A stretch of 44,659 nucleotides of DNA from Mangrovicoccus algicola (GCF_014903745.1 NZ_JACVXA010000042.1:1-44659); one strand, 5' to 3'. Positions 19,452 to 27,121 are shown, numbered from the stretch's first letter. Translations and numbers: made by a program. The notes: generated by a model not told the origin, from the letters alone.

Positions 19452-20281
19452 GCCTGCGCCTCCGTCCCGGCGCGGCCGATCTCGTCTACGGCGGATTGCA
19501 GCGCGACGCGGTCGAGGCTTTCCACGGGAAGCGCGGTGAAGGCCTCGATCCGGTGCTTCAGCGCGCCATAGGCCTGCTGGAAGGCCAGCGCCCGTTCGGC
19601 ATCGCTGCCGGTGGCCTTCACCGGGTCCGGCATCCCCCAATGTCCGCTGACCGGCTGGCCGGGCCAGGCGGGGCATTCCTCGTTGGCGGCCCGGTCGCAG
19701 ACGGTGAAGACGAAATCCATCGCCTCGGCCCCCGGGGCCGCGAACTCGCCCACGTTCTTCGAGCGCAGGACAGAGACGTCATGCCCCTTGTCCCGCAGCA
19801 CCTGCAGCGCGAAGGGGTTCAGCTCGGAATAGGGGCGGGTTCCGGCCGAGAAGGCGTTGAACCGCGTCCCCGCCGCCTTGCGCAGGATGGACTCGGCAAA
19901 GACCGAGCGGGCGGAATTGCCCGTGCAGATGAAGAGGACATTGTATTTGCGGCCGGTCATGGCGGGCTCTCCGGAGGGGAAGGGCAGGCACAGGTCGGGG
20001 CGGCCGCGGCAGCAATCCGCCAGCAGCCCCCCCAGCATCCGTCGCACTGCCGTCATGTCGATGGCGTAGAGGACCGAGGTTCCCGCCCGTCCCTGCGCCA
20101 GCAGCCCCGCCCCTGTCAGGGACGCGAGATAGGCGGACATGGTGCTGGGCTTGACGTCCAGGACCGCGGCCAGTTCCCCGGCCGGAACCCGGTCGGGATA
20201 GCGCCGCATCAGCAGCCGGAACACGGCGAGGCGCTGGGGATGGCCGAGGATGGCAAGCTGGTCGGGAATCTCTTTTTCCAT
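19448..20281 (-). CDS. ArsR-ArsC fusion: As(III)-sensing repressor joined to arsenate reductase
   Basis: 277-residue fusion. Residues 1-100 are an ArsR-type winged helix ([41 protein letters not shown]). Cys90-Cys91 and Cys98 follow the last helix, resembling the Cys95/Cys96/Cys102 arsenite site of Acidithiobacillus ArsR, while the classic ELCVCDL site is absent. Residues 108-277 are a low-molecular-weight-phosphatase-type arsenate reductase: P-loop Cys119-x5-Arg125 (CTGNSARS), candidate relay Cys195 and Cys203 ([13 protein letters not shown]) and MPDP with Asp219. The reading frame is continuous through the junction. It is first in the ars operon; a single protein could couple sensing and arsenate reduction. 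Confidence 0.92.
   Translation of the reverse strand: MEKEIPDQLAILGHPQRLAVFRLLMRRYPDRVPAGELAAVLDVKPSTMSAYLASLTGAGLLAQGRAGTSVLYAIDMTAVRRMLGGLLADCCRGRPDLCLPFPSGEPAMTGRKYNVLFICTGNSARSVFAESILRKAAGTRFNAFSAGTRPYSELNPFALQVLRDKGHDVSVLRSKNVGEFAAPGAEAMDFVFTVCDRAANEECPAWPGQPVSGHWGMPDPVKATGSDAERALAFQQAYGALKHRIEAFTALPVESLDRVALQSAVDEIGRAGTEAQA
19958..19972 (-). promoter_or_regulatory. Internal ribosome site and ATG at the ArsR/ArsC junction
   Basis: On the minus strand GGAGAG, six bases, then ATG at 19960 (Met108 of the fusion) precede the reductase domain exactly. It may be a relic of two separate genes, or may still yield free ArsC beside the fusion. Confidence 0.5.
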
Positions 20282-20304
20282 ATTTCGTGAAATAATGAAA
20301 TTAT
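20282..20304. promoter_or_regulatory. AT-rich ars operator/promoter
   Basis: Two perfect dyads abut the fusion gene's start codon: ATTTC-GT-GAAAT (20282-20293) and ATAAT-GAA-ATTAT (20292-20304). They are a sharply AT-rich island in GC-rich DNA and fit an ArsR operator over the promoter. The rest of the 126-base divergent region (to 20407) shows nothing else clear. Confidence 0.5.
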
Positions 20305-20407
20305 AACCCGGGCGCAATCCCTTTCCGCCCTGCCGCGACGCCGCGGCCGTTGCCTTCGCCCGCAAACCCTGTAGGGCTGGGGCATCAAGTGACGGAACCC
20401 CTGCCCC

Positions 20408-20890
20408 ATGCTGCATCTCATCCTGTTCTCGATCACCGTCGGGATCACCGCGACGCTGGTCTTCGACCTGTGGAAATACGCCACCGACCGGCTGCGCGGG
20501 CGCAGCGGATCGCCCTGGGGGCTGATCGGGCGCTGGGTCCTGGGGCTGGGACAGGGGCGCTGGAGGCTGGACCAGTCGCGGCGCGACCCGCCCGGGCGGG
20601 CGGAAACCGCGACCGGCTGGATCTTTCATTACGCGGTGGGCATCGCCTATGCCGCGATGCTGCCGCTGTTCTGGGGGGCGGGCTATGTCGCCGCGCCGGG
20701 CCTCTGGCCGGCCGTCATCGTGGGCTTCGGCCTGACCACGCTGGCGGGGCTGTGCCTGCTGACCCCCGCGATGGGCGGCGGCATGCTGGCGCGGAACACC
20801 CCGAACCAGGCGCAGCGCATCATCGAGACGCTGCAGAACCACGCGATCTTCGCGCTGGCGCTCTACATGGGCGCGCGCGCCTTCGCCTGA
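20408..20890 (+). CDS. DUF2938 family membrane protein
   Basis: 160 aa with four or five hydrophobic segments (about residues 3-20, 73-93, 98-125 and 143-158). The sequence (TVGITATLVFDLWKYATDRLRG near the N-terminus; MGGGMLARNTPNQAQRIIETLQNHAIFALALY near the C-terminus) matches the DUF2938 pattern. The function of this family is not known. It is divergent from the ars operon and starts 33 bases before a drug/metabolite-type transporter gene ahead, so the two are probably co-transcribed. A weak ribosome site precedes the ATG. Confidence 0.8.
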   Translation: MLHLILFSITVGITATLVFDLWKYATDRLRGRSGSPWGLIGRWVLGLGQGRWRLDQSRRDPPGRAETATGWIFHYAVGIAYAAMLPLFWGAGYVAAPGLWPAVIVGFGLTTLAGLCLLTPAMGGGMLARNTPNQAQRIIETLQNHAIFALALYMGARAFA

Positions 20891-20922
20891 CCCCCTGCAA
20901 GGCCCAGAAGAAAGCTTCGGAC

Positions 20923-21792
20923 ATGAACGAGAATACCCGCGGCATCCTGTTCATGGTGATCGCCATGGCCACGATGCTGACCTCCGACACGGTGGTCAAA
21001 TCCGTGGCGCAGGACCTGCCGCTGTTCCAGATCATCTTCCTGCGCCATGTCTTCATGACCGCCGGGCTGGGGCTTATGGCCTGGCGCGACGGGGCGCTGC
21101 GGCTGCGCCCCGCGCCGCGCCAGGCGACGCTGATCGGGCTGCGCTCGCTGGGCGAATGCACGGTCGTGTGCTTCTACCTGATCGCCCTGACGCTGATGCC
21201 GATGGGGGCGGCGACGGCGATCTTCCAGCTGCAGCCGCTGGCCGTCACCCTCGCCGCCGCCGTGTTCCTGGCCCAGCCGATCGGACCGCGGCGGCTGATC
21301 GCCATCGCGGTGGGCTTTGCCGGGGTGCTGCTGATCGTGCGCCCGGGCAGCGAGGCCTTCGGCCCCGGCGCGCTGTTCGTGCTGGTCGCGGTGGCCGGGG
21401 TCTGCCTGCGCGACATCGCCACGCGGATGCTGGGCGCCAGCGTCCCCGCCTCGCTGCTGGCACTGCTGGCCTCGGGCGCGCTGATGCTGATCAGCCTCGT
21501 CGTGATGACCGTGAAGGGCGGCTGGATGCCGGTCTCCCCGGCGCAGCTGGGGCTGATCTTCGCCGGGGCCTGTTTCCTGCTGACCGGCTACATGGCGATG
21601 GTGCTGGCGATGCGCTTCGGCGAGATCGCGGTGATCTCGCCCTTCCGCTACGTCTCGCTGGTCATCGCGCTGATCTACGGCTTCGCCTTCTTCGGCGAGA
21701 TGCCGCAGCCCGTCATGCTTCTGGGCGCGGCGATCATCGTGGCCAGCGGCATCTATACCTTCATGCGCGAACGCCGGCTGGGGGCGGGCTGA
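20923..21792 (+). CDS. EamA/DMT-family transporter
   Basis: 289 aa with ten hydrophobic segments in two EamA repeats (about 1-140 and 150-285), the drug/metabolite transporter arrangement. Features are the opening ILFMVIAMATMLTSDTVVKS, FLRHVFMTAGLG and a C-terminal basic tail after YTFMRERR. Members export amino acids, metabolites or drugs; the substrate is not predictable. The ATG at 20923 was chosen because the frame upstream overlaps the DUF2938 gene and lacks membrane character. A strong hairpin follows the stop. Confidence 0.88.
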   Translation: MNENTRGILFMVIAMATMLTSDTVVKSVAQDLPLFQIIFLRHVFMTAGLGLMAWRDGALRLRPAPRQATLIGLRSLGECTVVCFYLIALTLMPMGAATAIFQLQPLAVTLAAAVFLAQPIGPRRLIAIAVGFAGVLLIVRPGSEAFGPGALFVLVAVAGVCLRDIATRMLGASVPASLLALLASGALMLISLVVMTVKGGWMPVSPAQLGLIFAGACFLLTGYMAMVLAMRFGEIAVISPFRYVSLVIALIYGFAFFGEMPQPVMLLGAAIIVASGIYTFMRERRLGAG

Positions 21793-21799
21793 ACCGCCG

Positions 21800-21837
21800 G
21801 CACGGGACCCGCGGGGAGATGCCCGCGGGTCCCGTGC
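21800..21837 (+). terminator. 16-bp perfect terminator hairpin
   Basis: GCACGGGACCCGCGGG and its exact complement, 6-base loop, starting 8 bases after the EamA stop. No T-tract follows, but the stem is the longest perfect one in the window. Confidence 0.7.
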
Positions 21838-21874
21838 TCGGCAGCGCGGTTGCGCTTGCTCCCCGGCGCGAATC

Positions 21875-21891
21875 GTAACATACGGTGTTAC
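21875..21891 (+). promoter_or_regulatory. Rrf2 operator abutting the start codon
   Basis: GTAACATACGGTGTTAC: perfect 6-bp arms GTAACA / TGTTAC with a 5-base spacer. It ends at the base before the ATG of the Rrf2 gene, leaving no room for a ribosome site, so the gene is probably autorepressed and may be translated leaderless. Confidence 0.65.
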
Positions 21892-22353
21892 ATGAAACGC
21901 GACAGCCGCCTCTCCTCCGTCCTCCACGCGCTCCTGCACATGGCCCAGAGCGACGCGCCCATGACCTCCGGCGCGCTGGCGCGCTGTCTGGCGACCAACC
22001 CGGTCGTGGTGCGGCGCACCATGGGGTTCCTGCGCCGCGCGGGCCTCGTCGCCTCCGACCGGGGGCAGGCCGGCGGGTGGCGGATCGCCCGGGACCTGTC
22101 GACGATCACGCTGCGCGATCTTCACCTTGCTCTCGAAGAGCCCGGGATCTTCGCCATCGGCCATCGCAACGCGGCGCCGGACTGTCTGGTCGAACAGGCG
22201 GTCAATGCCGCGCTCGACGCGACCCTCGCCGAGGCCGAGGCGCTGCTGCTGCGCCGCATGGGCGAGGTCACGCTTGCCGACCTGGCCGAGGACTTCGCCC
22301 GGCGCCACGCCTCGCGGTCCGCGCATGACAAGGAAACGGGACATGATGCATGA
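21892..22353 (+). CDS. Rrf2-family redox-type regulator
   Basis: 153-residue Rrf2 winged-helix regulator (MKRDSRLSSVLHALLHMAQ; LATNPVVVRRTMGFLRRAGLV; a GGWRIARDLSTITLRDL wing). Only two Cys occur, Cys32 and Cys98, so the three-Cys iron-sulfur site of IscR is absent. Cys98 (APDCLVEQAV) sits where single-Cys redox sensors of this family keep theirs. It overlaps the downstream thioredoxin-reductase-like gene by 11 bases. It probably represses both genes and is released by oxidants or electrophiles (inference). Confidence 0.88.
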   Translation: MKRDSRLSSVLHALLHMAQSDAPMTSGALARCLATNPVVVRRTMGFLRRAGLVASDRGQAGGWRIARDLSTITLRDLHLALEEPGIFAIGHRNAAPDCLVEQAVNAALDATLAEAEALLLRRMGEVTLADLAEDFARRHASRSAHDKETGHDA

Positions 22354-23233
22354 CGTGATCGTCATCGGCGGCGGATATGCCGGCATGGCGGCGGCGCTCC
22401 AGCTGCTGCGCGCCCGGCGGCGGGTGGCGGTGATCGATGCCGGCGCCCGCCGCAACCGCTTTGCCGCCCATGCGCACGGGTTCCTCGCTCAGGACGGCAC
22501 GCCGCCGGAGCAGATCGCGGCGCAGGCGCGCGCCCAGCTGGAGCGCTATCCGGACCTGACATGGATCGAGGCGGAGGCGGTTTCCCTCGACGGGACGCAG
22601 GACAGGTTCGAGGTGACGCTGAGCGACGGCACGGCACGGCGCGGGCGCCGCGTCCTGATGGCGACCGGCGTGAGCGATCTGCTGCCCGCGATCGAGGGGA
22701 TCGGGCCGCGCTGGGGGCGCTCGGTCTTCCACTGCCCCTATTGCCATGGATACGAACTGGACCGCGGCGCCATCGGCGTCATCGCAAGCAGCGCGCTGTC
22801 GCTGCACCAGGCGGAGCTACTGACCGAGTGGGGCTCCGTCACCTTCCTGTTGAACGGCGCCCCGGGCCTCGATGACGCGGCGCGCGACGGCCTCGCGCGG
22901 CGCGGCGTCCGGATCGAGGAAGGCGCCATCCGCAGGCTTGAGAACGACGCCGACATCCGCCTTGCCGACGGGCGCCTGCTCTGCTTCGCCGGGCTCTTCG
23001 TCGCCACGACGGTGAGGCCCGCCAGCCCCCTGCCGGTCGAGGCCGGATGCGCCATGGAGGAGACCCCGATGGGCACGCGGATCCGCACCGGCGCGACCCG
23101 GGAGACGTCGGTGCCCGGCATCTTCGCCTGCGGCGATCTTGCCGTGATGCCGCATTCCGTGTCGCTTGCCGTGGGCGACGGCGCCCTGGCGGGGGCGCAG
23201 CTCCACCGTTCGCTCGTCTGGCCCGGGACATGA
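22343..23233 (+). CDS. Thioredoxin-reductase-like FAD oxidoreductase
   Basis: 296-residue pyridine nucleotide-disulfide oxidoreductase of thioredoxin-reductase type. The FAD motif GGGYAG is at residues 9-14, the redox pair Cys131-Pro-Tyr-Cys134 is in FHCPYCHGYE, and the final FAD motif is IFACGDLAVMPHSVSLAVGDGALAG. The second nucleotide site (GVIASSALSLHQA, about 145-157) lacks the glycines of GxGxxA/S, so NADPH binding may be altered or another donor used. Translation is coupled to the Rrf2 regulator gene. Family members associated with Rrf2 regulators are linked to thiol or oxidative stress, but no substrate is assigned. Confidence 0.87.
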   Translation: MMHDVIVIGGGYAGMAAALQLLRARRRVAVIDAGARRNRFAAHAHGFLAQDGTPPEQIAAQARAQLERYPDLTWIEAEAVSLDGTQDRFEVTLSDGTARRGRRVLMATGVSDLLPAIEGIGPRWGRSVFHCPYCHGYELDRGAIGVIASSALSLHQAELLTEWGSVTFLLNGAPGLDDAARDGLARRGVRIEEGAIRRLENDADIRLADGRLLCFAGLFVATTVRPASPLPVEAGCAMEETPMGTRIRTGATRETSVPGIFACGDLAVMPHSVSLAVGDGALAGAQLHRSLVWPGT

Positions 23234-23258
23234 CCCCGGACCTGCCGCAGGATCCGGG

Positions 23259-23282
23259 CCGGGCCCGCCGCCGACGGGCCGG
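23259..23282. terminator. Hairpin between convergent genes
   Basis: GGCCCG / CGGGCC with a 7-base loop (23262-23280), extended by two GC pairs after a bulged G, in the 60-base gap between the oxidoreductase and dctM stops. No T-tract. Confidence 0.4.
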
Positions 23283-23293
23283 GAGCGGGCGGG

Positions 23294-24598
23294 TCAGGGG
23301 ATCATCGTCTCGGGCAGGATCAGAACGATCTGCGGAAAGGCGACAAGCAGCCCGAGCGCGGCCAGCATCGCCAGCCAGAAGGGCAGCACCCCCGCGAAGA
23401 TCCGCCCCAGCGGCACGTGCCGGGCCACCGACTTGACGATGAAGACATTCATGCCCACCGGCGGCGAGATCAGCCCCATCTCCAGCGTCAGCACGACGAG
23501 CACGCCGAACCAGACCGGGTCGAAGCCGAGCTGGGTGATGACCGGAAAGAAGATCGGCAATGTCAGCACCAGCATGGCGAAACCGTCGAGGAAACAGCCA
23601 AGCACCAGGTAGCAGCCGAGGATCATGGCCAGAACGACCATCGGCCCGACCGGCAGCCCGGTGAGGAACGTGCCCACCGTCGAGGGAATATGGGACAGCG
23701 CCAGGAAGGGGTTGATCATGTGCGAGGCGATCAGGATCAGCATCACCGTCGCCGTCGTGACCACGGAGTCCCGCGCCGCCGCCCAGAGGACGGCAATTGT
23801 CAGCCGCCGCTGGAGCGCTCCGGCGAGCATGACCAGCCCCGCCCCGACCGCCGCCGCTTCCACCGGCGAGAACAGCCCGCCATAGATGCCGCCGATGGTC
23901 AGGCAGACGATGACCAGGATCGGCGCGGCCCCTGTCAGGGCGCGCAGCCGCTGCGCCCGCCCGCTGCGCGGACTGCGCGGTCCCAGCCGCGGATCGAGCC
24001 GGCACAGCAGCGTCACCGCCAGCATGAAGAGCGACAGCAGCAGGATGCCCGGCAGGACGCCCGTGAGGAACAGCTTGCCGATCGACTGCTGGGTCAGGAT
24101 CGCGTAGATCACGAAGCCCGTGGAGGGCGGGATCAGGATGCCCAGCGTGCCCCCCGCCGCGACCACGCCGGTCGACAGCCGCGTGTCGTAGCCGAACCGC
24201 TCCATCTCCGCCATCGACACCCTGCCCATGGTCAGCGCCGCCGCGACGGACGACCCCGACAGCGCCGCGAAGCCGCCGCAGCCGAGGATCGTCGCCGAGG
24301 CCAGCCCGCCGCGGACATGCCCGATCACCGCATGGGCGGCGTCATAGAGAGCGCGGCTCATCCCGGTGGCGGAGGCGACATTGCCCATCAGGATGAAGAG
24401 CGGCACGACGACCAGTTCCGCCGATGAGGCCAGGGTGAAGCTTTCCGAGGCCAGCAGGCTCATTGCCGAAGCCGTGTCGCGCAGGATCGCCACGCCGGCG
24501 AAGCCCACGGCGAACATGGCCAGCGCCACCGGCATCCTCAGAAGCATCAGCACGACCATCGCCGCCAGCCCGGCCAGGCCGACAAGTTCGGGGCTCAT
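23294..24598 (-). CDS. dctM: TRAP transporter large permease (DctM), second system
   Basis: 434-residue large TRAP membrane subunit with about 12 hydrophobic segments. Signatures are GFAALSGSSVAAALTMGRV, GGTLGILIPPSTGFVIYAI and LEMGLISPPVGMNVFIVKSV. The ATG at 24598 overlaps dctQ as ATGA. It belongs to the leftward dctP-dctQ-dctM unit next to the GntR and hydrolase-LigA/LigB genes; the shared operator-like palindromes suggest it imports the substrate of that pathway (inference). It is not a close duplicate of the first DctM of the window. Confidence 0.93.
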   Translation of the reverse strand: MSPELVGLAGLAAMVVLMLLRMPVALAMFAVGFAGVAILRDTASAMSLLASESFTLASSAELVVVPLFILMGNVASATGMSRALYDAAHAVIGHVRGGLASATILGCGGFAALSGSSVAAALTMGRVSMAEMERFGYDTRLSTGVVAAGGTLGILIPPSTGFVIYAILTQQSIGKLFLTGVLPGILLLSLFMLAVTLLCRLDPRLGPRSPRSGRAQRLRALTGAAPILVIVCLTIGGIYGGLFSPVEAAAVGAGLVMLAGALQRRLTIAVLWAAARDSVVTTATVMLILIASHMINPFLALSHIPSTVGTFLTGLPVGPMVVLAMILGCYLVLGCFLDGFAMLVLTLPIFFPVITQLGFDPVWFGVLVVLTLEMGLISPPVGMNVFIVKSVARHVPLGRIFAGVLPFWLAMLAALGLLVAFPQIVLILPETMIP

Positions 24599-25083
24599 CG
24601 CGCCTCCCTCCCGCCGAGCATCCGCTCGGCTGCGCGCAGCGCCATGCCGAAGGCGGCGATCAGGCACAGCCCCGCCATCGCCGTCTGGAACCAGTCCTTG
24701 GGCAGATGCAGGATGTTGGTCGACAGGTTCAGCATCCGCGACAGGGCGGCGCTGTCCAGAACGGCCCAGGCAATGGCCGTGAAGATCACGGCACCGGCGG
24801 CCGCCCAGGCGATGTCGCAGGCCCGGTTCAGCCAGGCCGGGAAGGCCGGTTCGAGGATATCGACCGCCACATGCCCGCCCTGCCGGTCGCACAGCGCCAT
24901 CGCGCCGAAGACCACGATCACCATCGTCATCTGCGACAGGTCCTGCGCGCCGGTCAGGGGCGCGTGCAAGGCGCGCCCGGCGACATCGGCAAGGATGACC
25001 ACGACCTCGAACACCAGCCCGATGGTCGCAACGAGGGCGGCGAAGCCGGTCAGGGCATCCGCCGCACGCCGCAACGCGCGCAT
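24595..25083 (-). CDS. dctQ: TRAP transporter small permease (DctQ), second system
   Basis: 162 aa, four hydrophobic segments (about 15-35, 50-65, 88-110 and 130-150). The family motif of small subunits appears as GAQDLSQMTMVIVVFGAMALC followed by GGHVAVDIL. It starts 4 bases after the dctP stop and overlaps dctM by 4 bases, so subunit synthesis is coupled. Role: docking and stabilising partner of DctM in the inner membrane. Confidence 0.9.
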   Translation of the reverse strand: MRALRRAADALTGFAALVATIGLVFEVVVILADVAGRALHAPLTGAQDLSQMTMVIVVFGAMALCDRQGGHVAVDILEPAFPAWLNRACDIAWAAAGAVIFTAIAWAVLDSAALSRMLNLSTNILHLPKDWFQTAMAGLCLIAAFGMALRAAERMLGGREAR

Positions 25084-25087
25084 CGCG

Positions 25088-26068
25088 TCACTCGCCCTTC
25101 ATCGCGGCCAGGACATCGGCGGCCCCCGCCGCCTCGACCAGGCGCTCGGTCACCGGGAAGGTCAGCGCCTCGAAGGCGGCCGCCTCTTGCGGCGAAAGTT
25201 CGGTCACGGCCTCGTCCGGCGACGCCTTGAGCGCCGCGATGGTCCTCTCGGCGGTCGCGATCCAGCCGGCCTCGGCCTTCTGCGACAGCCACGCGCCGCT
25301 GGACTCGTCGATCGCCGCACGCTCTTCGGCGGACAGGCCGTCATAGCGGCGCTGGTTCATGACCACGAAGAAGGTGATCCGCCCCAGCGGGGCGCCCAGC
25401 GTGTAGGAATCCGCCACCTCGTCAAGCTTGAAATCCGAGACCGCGCTGGAACCGGTGATGATGCCGTCGATCAGGCCGGTCTGCAGGGCATTGTACATCT
25501 CGTTCGCGGGCATCTGCACCGGCGTCGCGCCGAGCGCGGCGATGACCTCGGCCGCCGCCGCGCCCGAAACCCGCAATTTCAGCCCCCGGACATCTTCGGG
25601 CCTGCGGATCGTGTGCCCCTTCATGATGAAGATATTGGGCTCCGAGGTCCAAAGCGCCAGCGGCTTGACCCCCGGGTATTCCTGCCCGATCAGGTCCATC
25701 GCCCGCCAGATGCCGGGATAGCCCGGCTCTCCGGCGCCGAAGACGGCCGGCAGCTCCGCCACCATGGTCTTGGGAAATTGGGAGGAGGTATAGCCCTGCA
25801 ACCCCCAGCCGATGTCCGCCACGCCCTGCACGACCCGCACATATTGCTCCAGCGGACCGGCGCCCAGCTCCCCGCCGGGATAGACCCGGACGGTGAGCGC
25901 ATCATCCGACGCCCCGCCGATCCCCTCGGCGAAGGGCGTGATCACGGCCTCGGTGATGGTATGGCCGGGCGGGACGAAATGGGCAAAGGACAGCTCCTCT
26001 GCCATGGGGATTGCAGGCAACAGGCACAGGGCCGCCGCCCCGACCCAGGCGCGCGTTTTTGTATACAT
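25088..26068 (-). CDS. dctP: TRAP transporter solute-binding protein (DctP), second system
   Basis: 326 aa; signal peptide (Lys and Arg near the start, hydrophobic Ala/Leu core, cleavage after PMA near residue 23), then a DctP domain opening EELSFAHFVPPGH. LKLRVSGA near residue 165 holds the carboxylate-binding Arg region and TGLIDGIITGSSAV near 200 is typical of the family. The ATG at 26068 has an AGGGAGG ribosome site 8 bases ahead. The first codons spell a TGTATACA palindrome (26060-26067) like those upstream, so the operator may extend into the coding region. The ligand is probably an aromatic or organic acid. Confidence 0.92.
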   Translation of the reverse strand: MYTKTRAWVGAAALCLLPAIPMAEELSFAHFVPPGHTITEAVITPFAEGIGGASDDALTVRVYPGGELGAGPLEQYVRVVQGVADIGWGLQGYTSSQFPKTMVAELPAVFGAGEPGYPGIWRAMDLIGQEYPGVKPLALWTSEPNIFIMKGHTIRRPEDVRGLKLRVSGAAAAEVIAALGATPVQMPANEMYNALQTGLIDGIITGSSAVSDFKLDEVADSYTLGAPLGRITFFVVMNQRRYDGLSAEERAAIDESSGAWLSQKAEAGWIATAERTIAALKASPDEAVTELSPQEAAAFEALTFPVTERLVEAAGAADVLAAMKGE

Positions 26069-26082
26069 CTAATTTCCTCCCT

Positions 26083-26104
26083 GGGCTGCAGAATCCTGCA
26101 GCCC
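26083..26104 (-). other. Leader hairpin just upstream of the dctP ribosome site
   Basis: Perfect 9-bp stem GGGCTGCAG / CTGCAGCCC with a 4-base loop in the 5' leader of dctP; on the minus strand it ends a base or so before AGGGAGG. It may protect the message end, or modulate translation or RNA stability. The remaining leader (26105-26305) holds the operator below and no gene. Confidence 0.5.
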
Positions 26105-26244
26105 CTCATTGCGCCCCCGGCTGCCATCTTCGACTTCCCGCCCTGAGGCGTGGCTTTGACGCAAGGGGCCAAGGCTCTGCGACGTTTCTGAGGCATGACC
26201 CCCCTCCCTCTGCAATGAGGGCCTCCTGCGAGGGGTCCCGTCTC

Positions 26245-26254
26245 ATGTATACAT
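26245..26254. promoter_or_regulatory. GntR operator upstream of second TRAP operon
   Basis: ATGTATACAT, perfect 10-bp palindrome, 177 bases upstream of dctP. The same TGTATACA core recurs at 26060-26067, and TGTGTACACA lies upstream of the GntR gene, consistent with one FCD-GntR regulator acting on both sides. Confidence 0.55.
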
Positions 26255-26305
26255 TGTCTAGCGAGAGCGCGGAATTGCGGCAACAGGAATCTGCCGCGTG
26301 GCGGC

Positions 26306-27040
26306 TCAGCCGGCCGCGGGCGGGTCCAGGGCCATCGCCGGCGACAGCGGCGGCGCGTCGCCGCGGCCGAAGAGCCTGCGGAAATTCTCCTGGGCCGGAC
26401 GGACATGCTCGCGCGCCAGCGCCTCCGCCCGCGCGCCCTGGCGCCGCAGGATCGCCTCCACCAGCATCCTGTGCTCGTGCTGGCCGACCCGCAGGATGTC
26501 GCGGAATTCACCCGCCTGCATCCGGAAGGGCAGGAAGGCCGAGGGCGACCCGAAGGGCAGCCGCGCGATCCGTTCCAGTTCGCGCTCCAGCGTGGCGCTT
26601 CCCGCGAGACGCGCAAGCAGCGCGTGGAACTCGCGATTGGCCTCCGCATAGGCGTCGAAATCCGTCTCGTCCCCCGCGAAACAGGCATCGAGCCGCGCCA
26701 GCACCTCCTGCGCCCCGGCCAGCGCGGCGGGATCCGCGCCGCGTTCCGCCGCCAGCCGCGCCGCCATGCCCTCCATCACGCCGCGCAGCTCGATCGTGTC
26801 CAGCACATCAGCCGTCTCGAAGGCCCGCACGGCGAAACCGCCCTTCGGCCCCCGTTCCAGCAGCCCTTCCTCGACCAGCCGCGCCATCGCCTCGCGCACC
26901 GGCGTGCGGGACACGTCCAGCCGTTCGGCCAGCGCCACTTCGTAAAGCCGCGTGCCCCCGGGAAGCTCGCCCGCCAGGATTTGGCGCCGCAGCACCGCCT
27001 GGGTGCGCATCGTGTGGTTCCGACCGGTTGCCGCGTCCAT
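26306..27040 (-). CDS. FCD-domain GntR regulator of TRAP and ring-cleavage genes
   Basis: 244 aa. GntR winged helix at residues 8-78 (QAVLRRQILAGELPGGTRLYEVALAERLDVSRTPVREAMARL by its key elements) and an FCD domain from about 90 (ELRGVMEGMAARLAAERGA; NREFHALLARLAGSATLERELER; HEHRMLVEAILRRQ), with the metal-site residues Asp, His and His in their usual places. The ATG at 27040 follows GAGGAGGG; an upstream in-frame Met at 27103 has no such site. It sits between the second TRAP operon and the hydrolase-LigA operon and probably controls both through the TGTATACA-like palindromes. Confidence 0.88.
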   Translation of the reverse strand: MDAATGRNHTMRTQAVLRRQILAGELPGGTRLYEVALAERLDVSRTPVREAMARLVEEGLLERGPKGGFAVRAFETADVLDTIELRGVMEGMAARLAAERGADPAALAGAQEVLARLDACFAGDETDFDAYAEANREFHALLARLAGSATLERELERIARLPFGSPSAFLPFRMQAGEFRDILRVGQHEHRMLVEAILRRQGARAEALAREHVRPAQENFRRLFGRGDAPPLSPAMALDPPAAG

Positions 27041-27111
27041 GCCGCCCTCCTCTGGATGGCGCCATCCTAGACCTTGTCGCCCCGCCTGTGCCAGAGCCTG
27101 CATTGCGTTTT

Positions 27112-27121
27112 TGTGTACACA
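27112..27121. promoter_or_regulatory. GntR operator in GntR/hydrolase-LigA divergent region
   Basis: TGTGTACACA, perfect 10-bp palindrome midway between the GntR start (27040) and the hydrolase-LigA start (27199). It differs from the upstream-dctP site by one symmetric base change. Confidence 0.55.
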
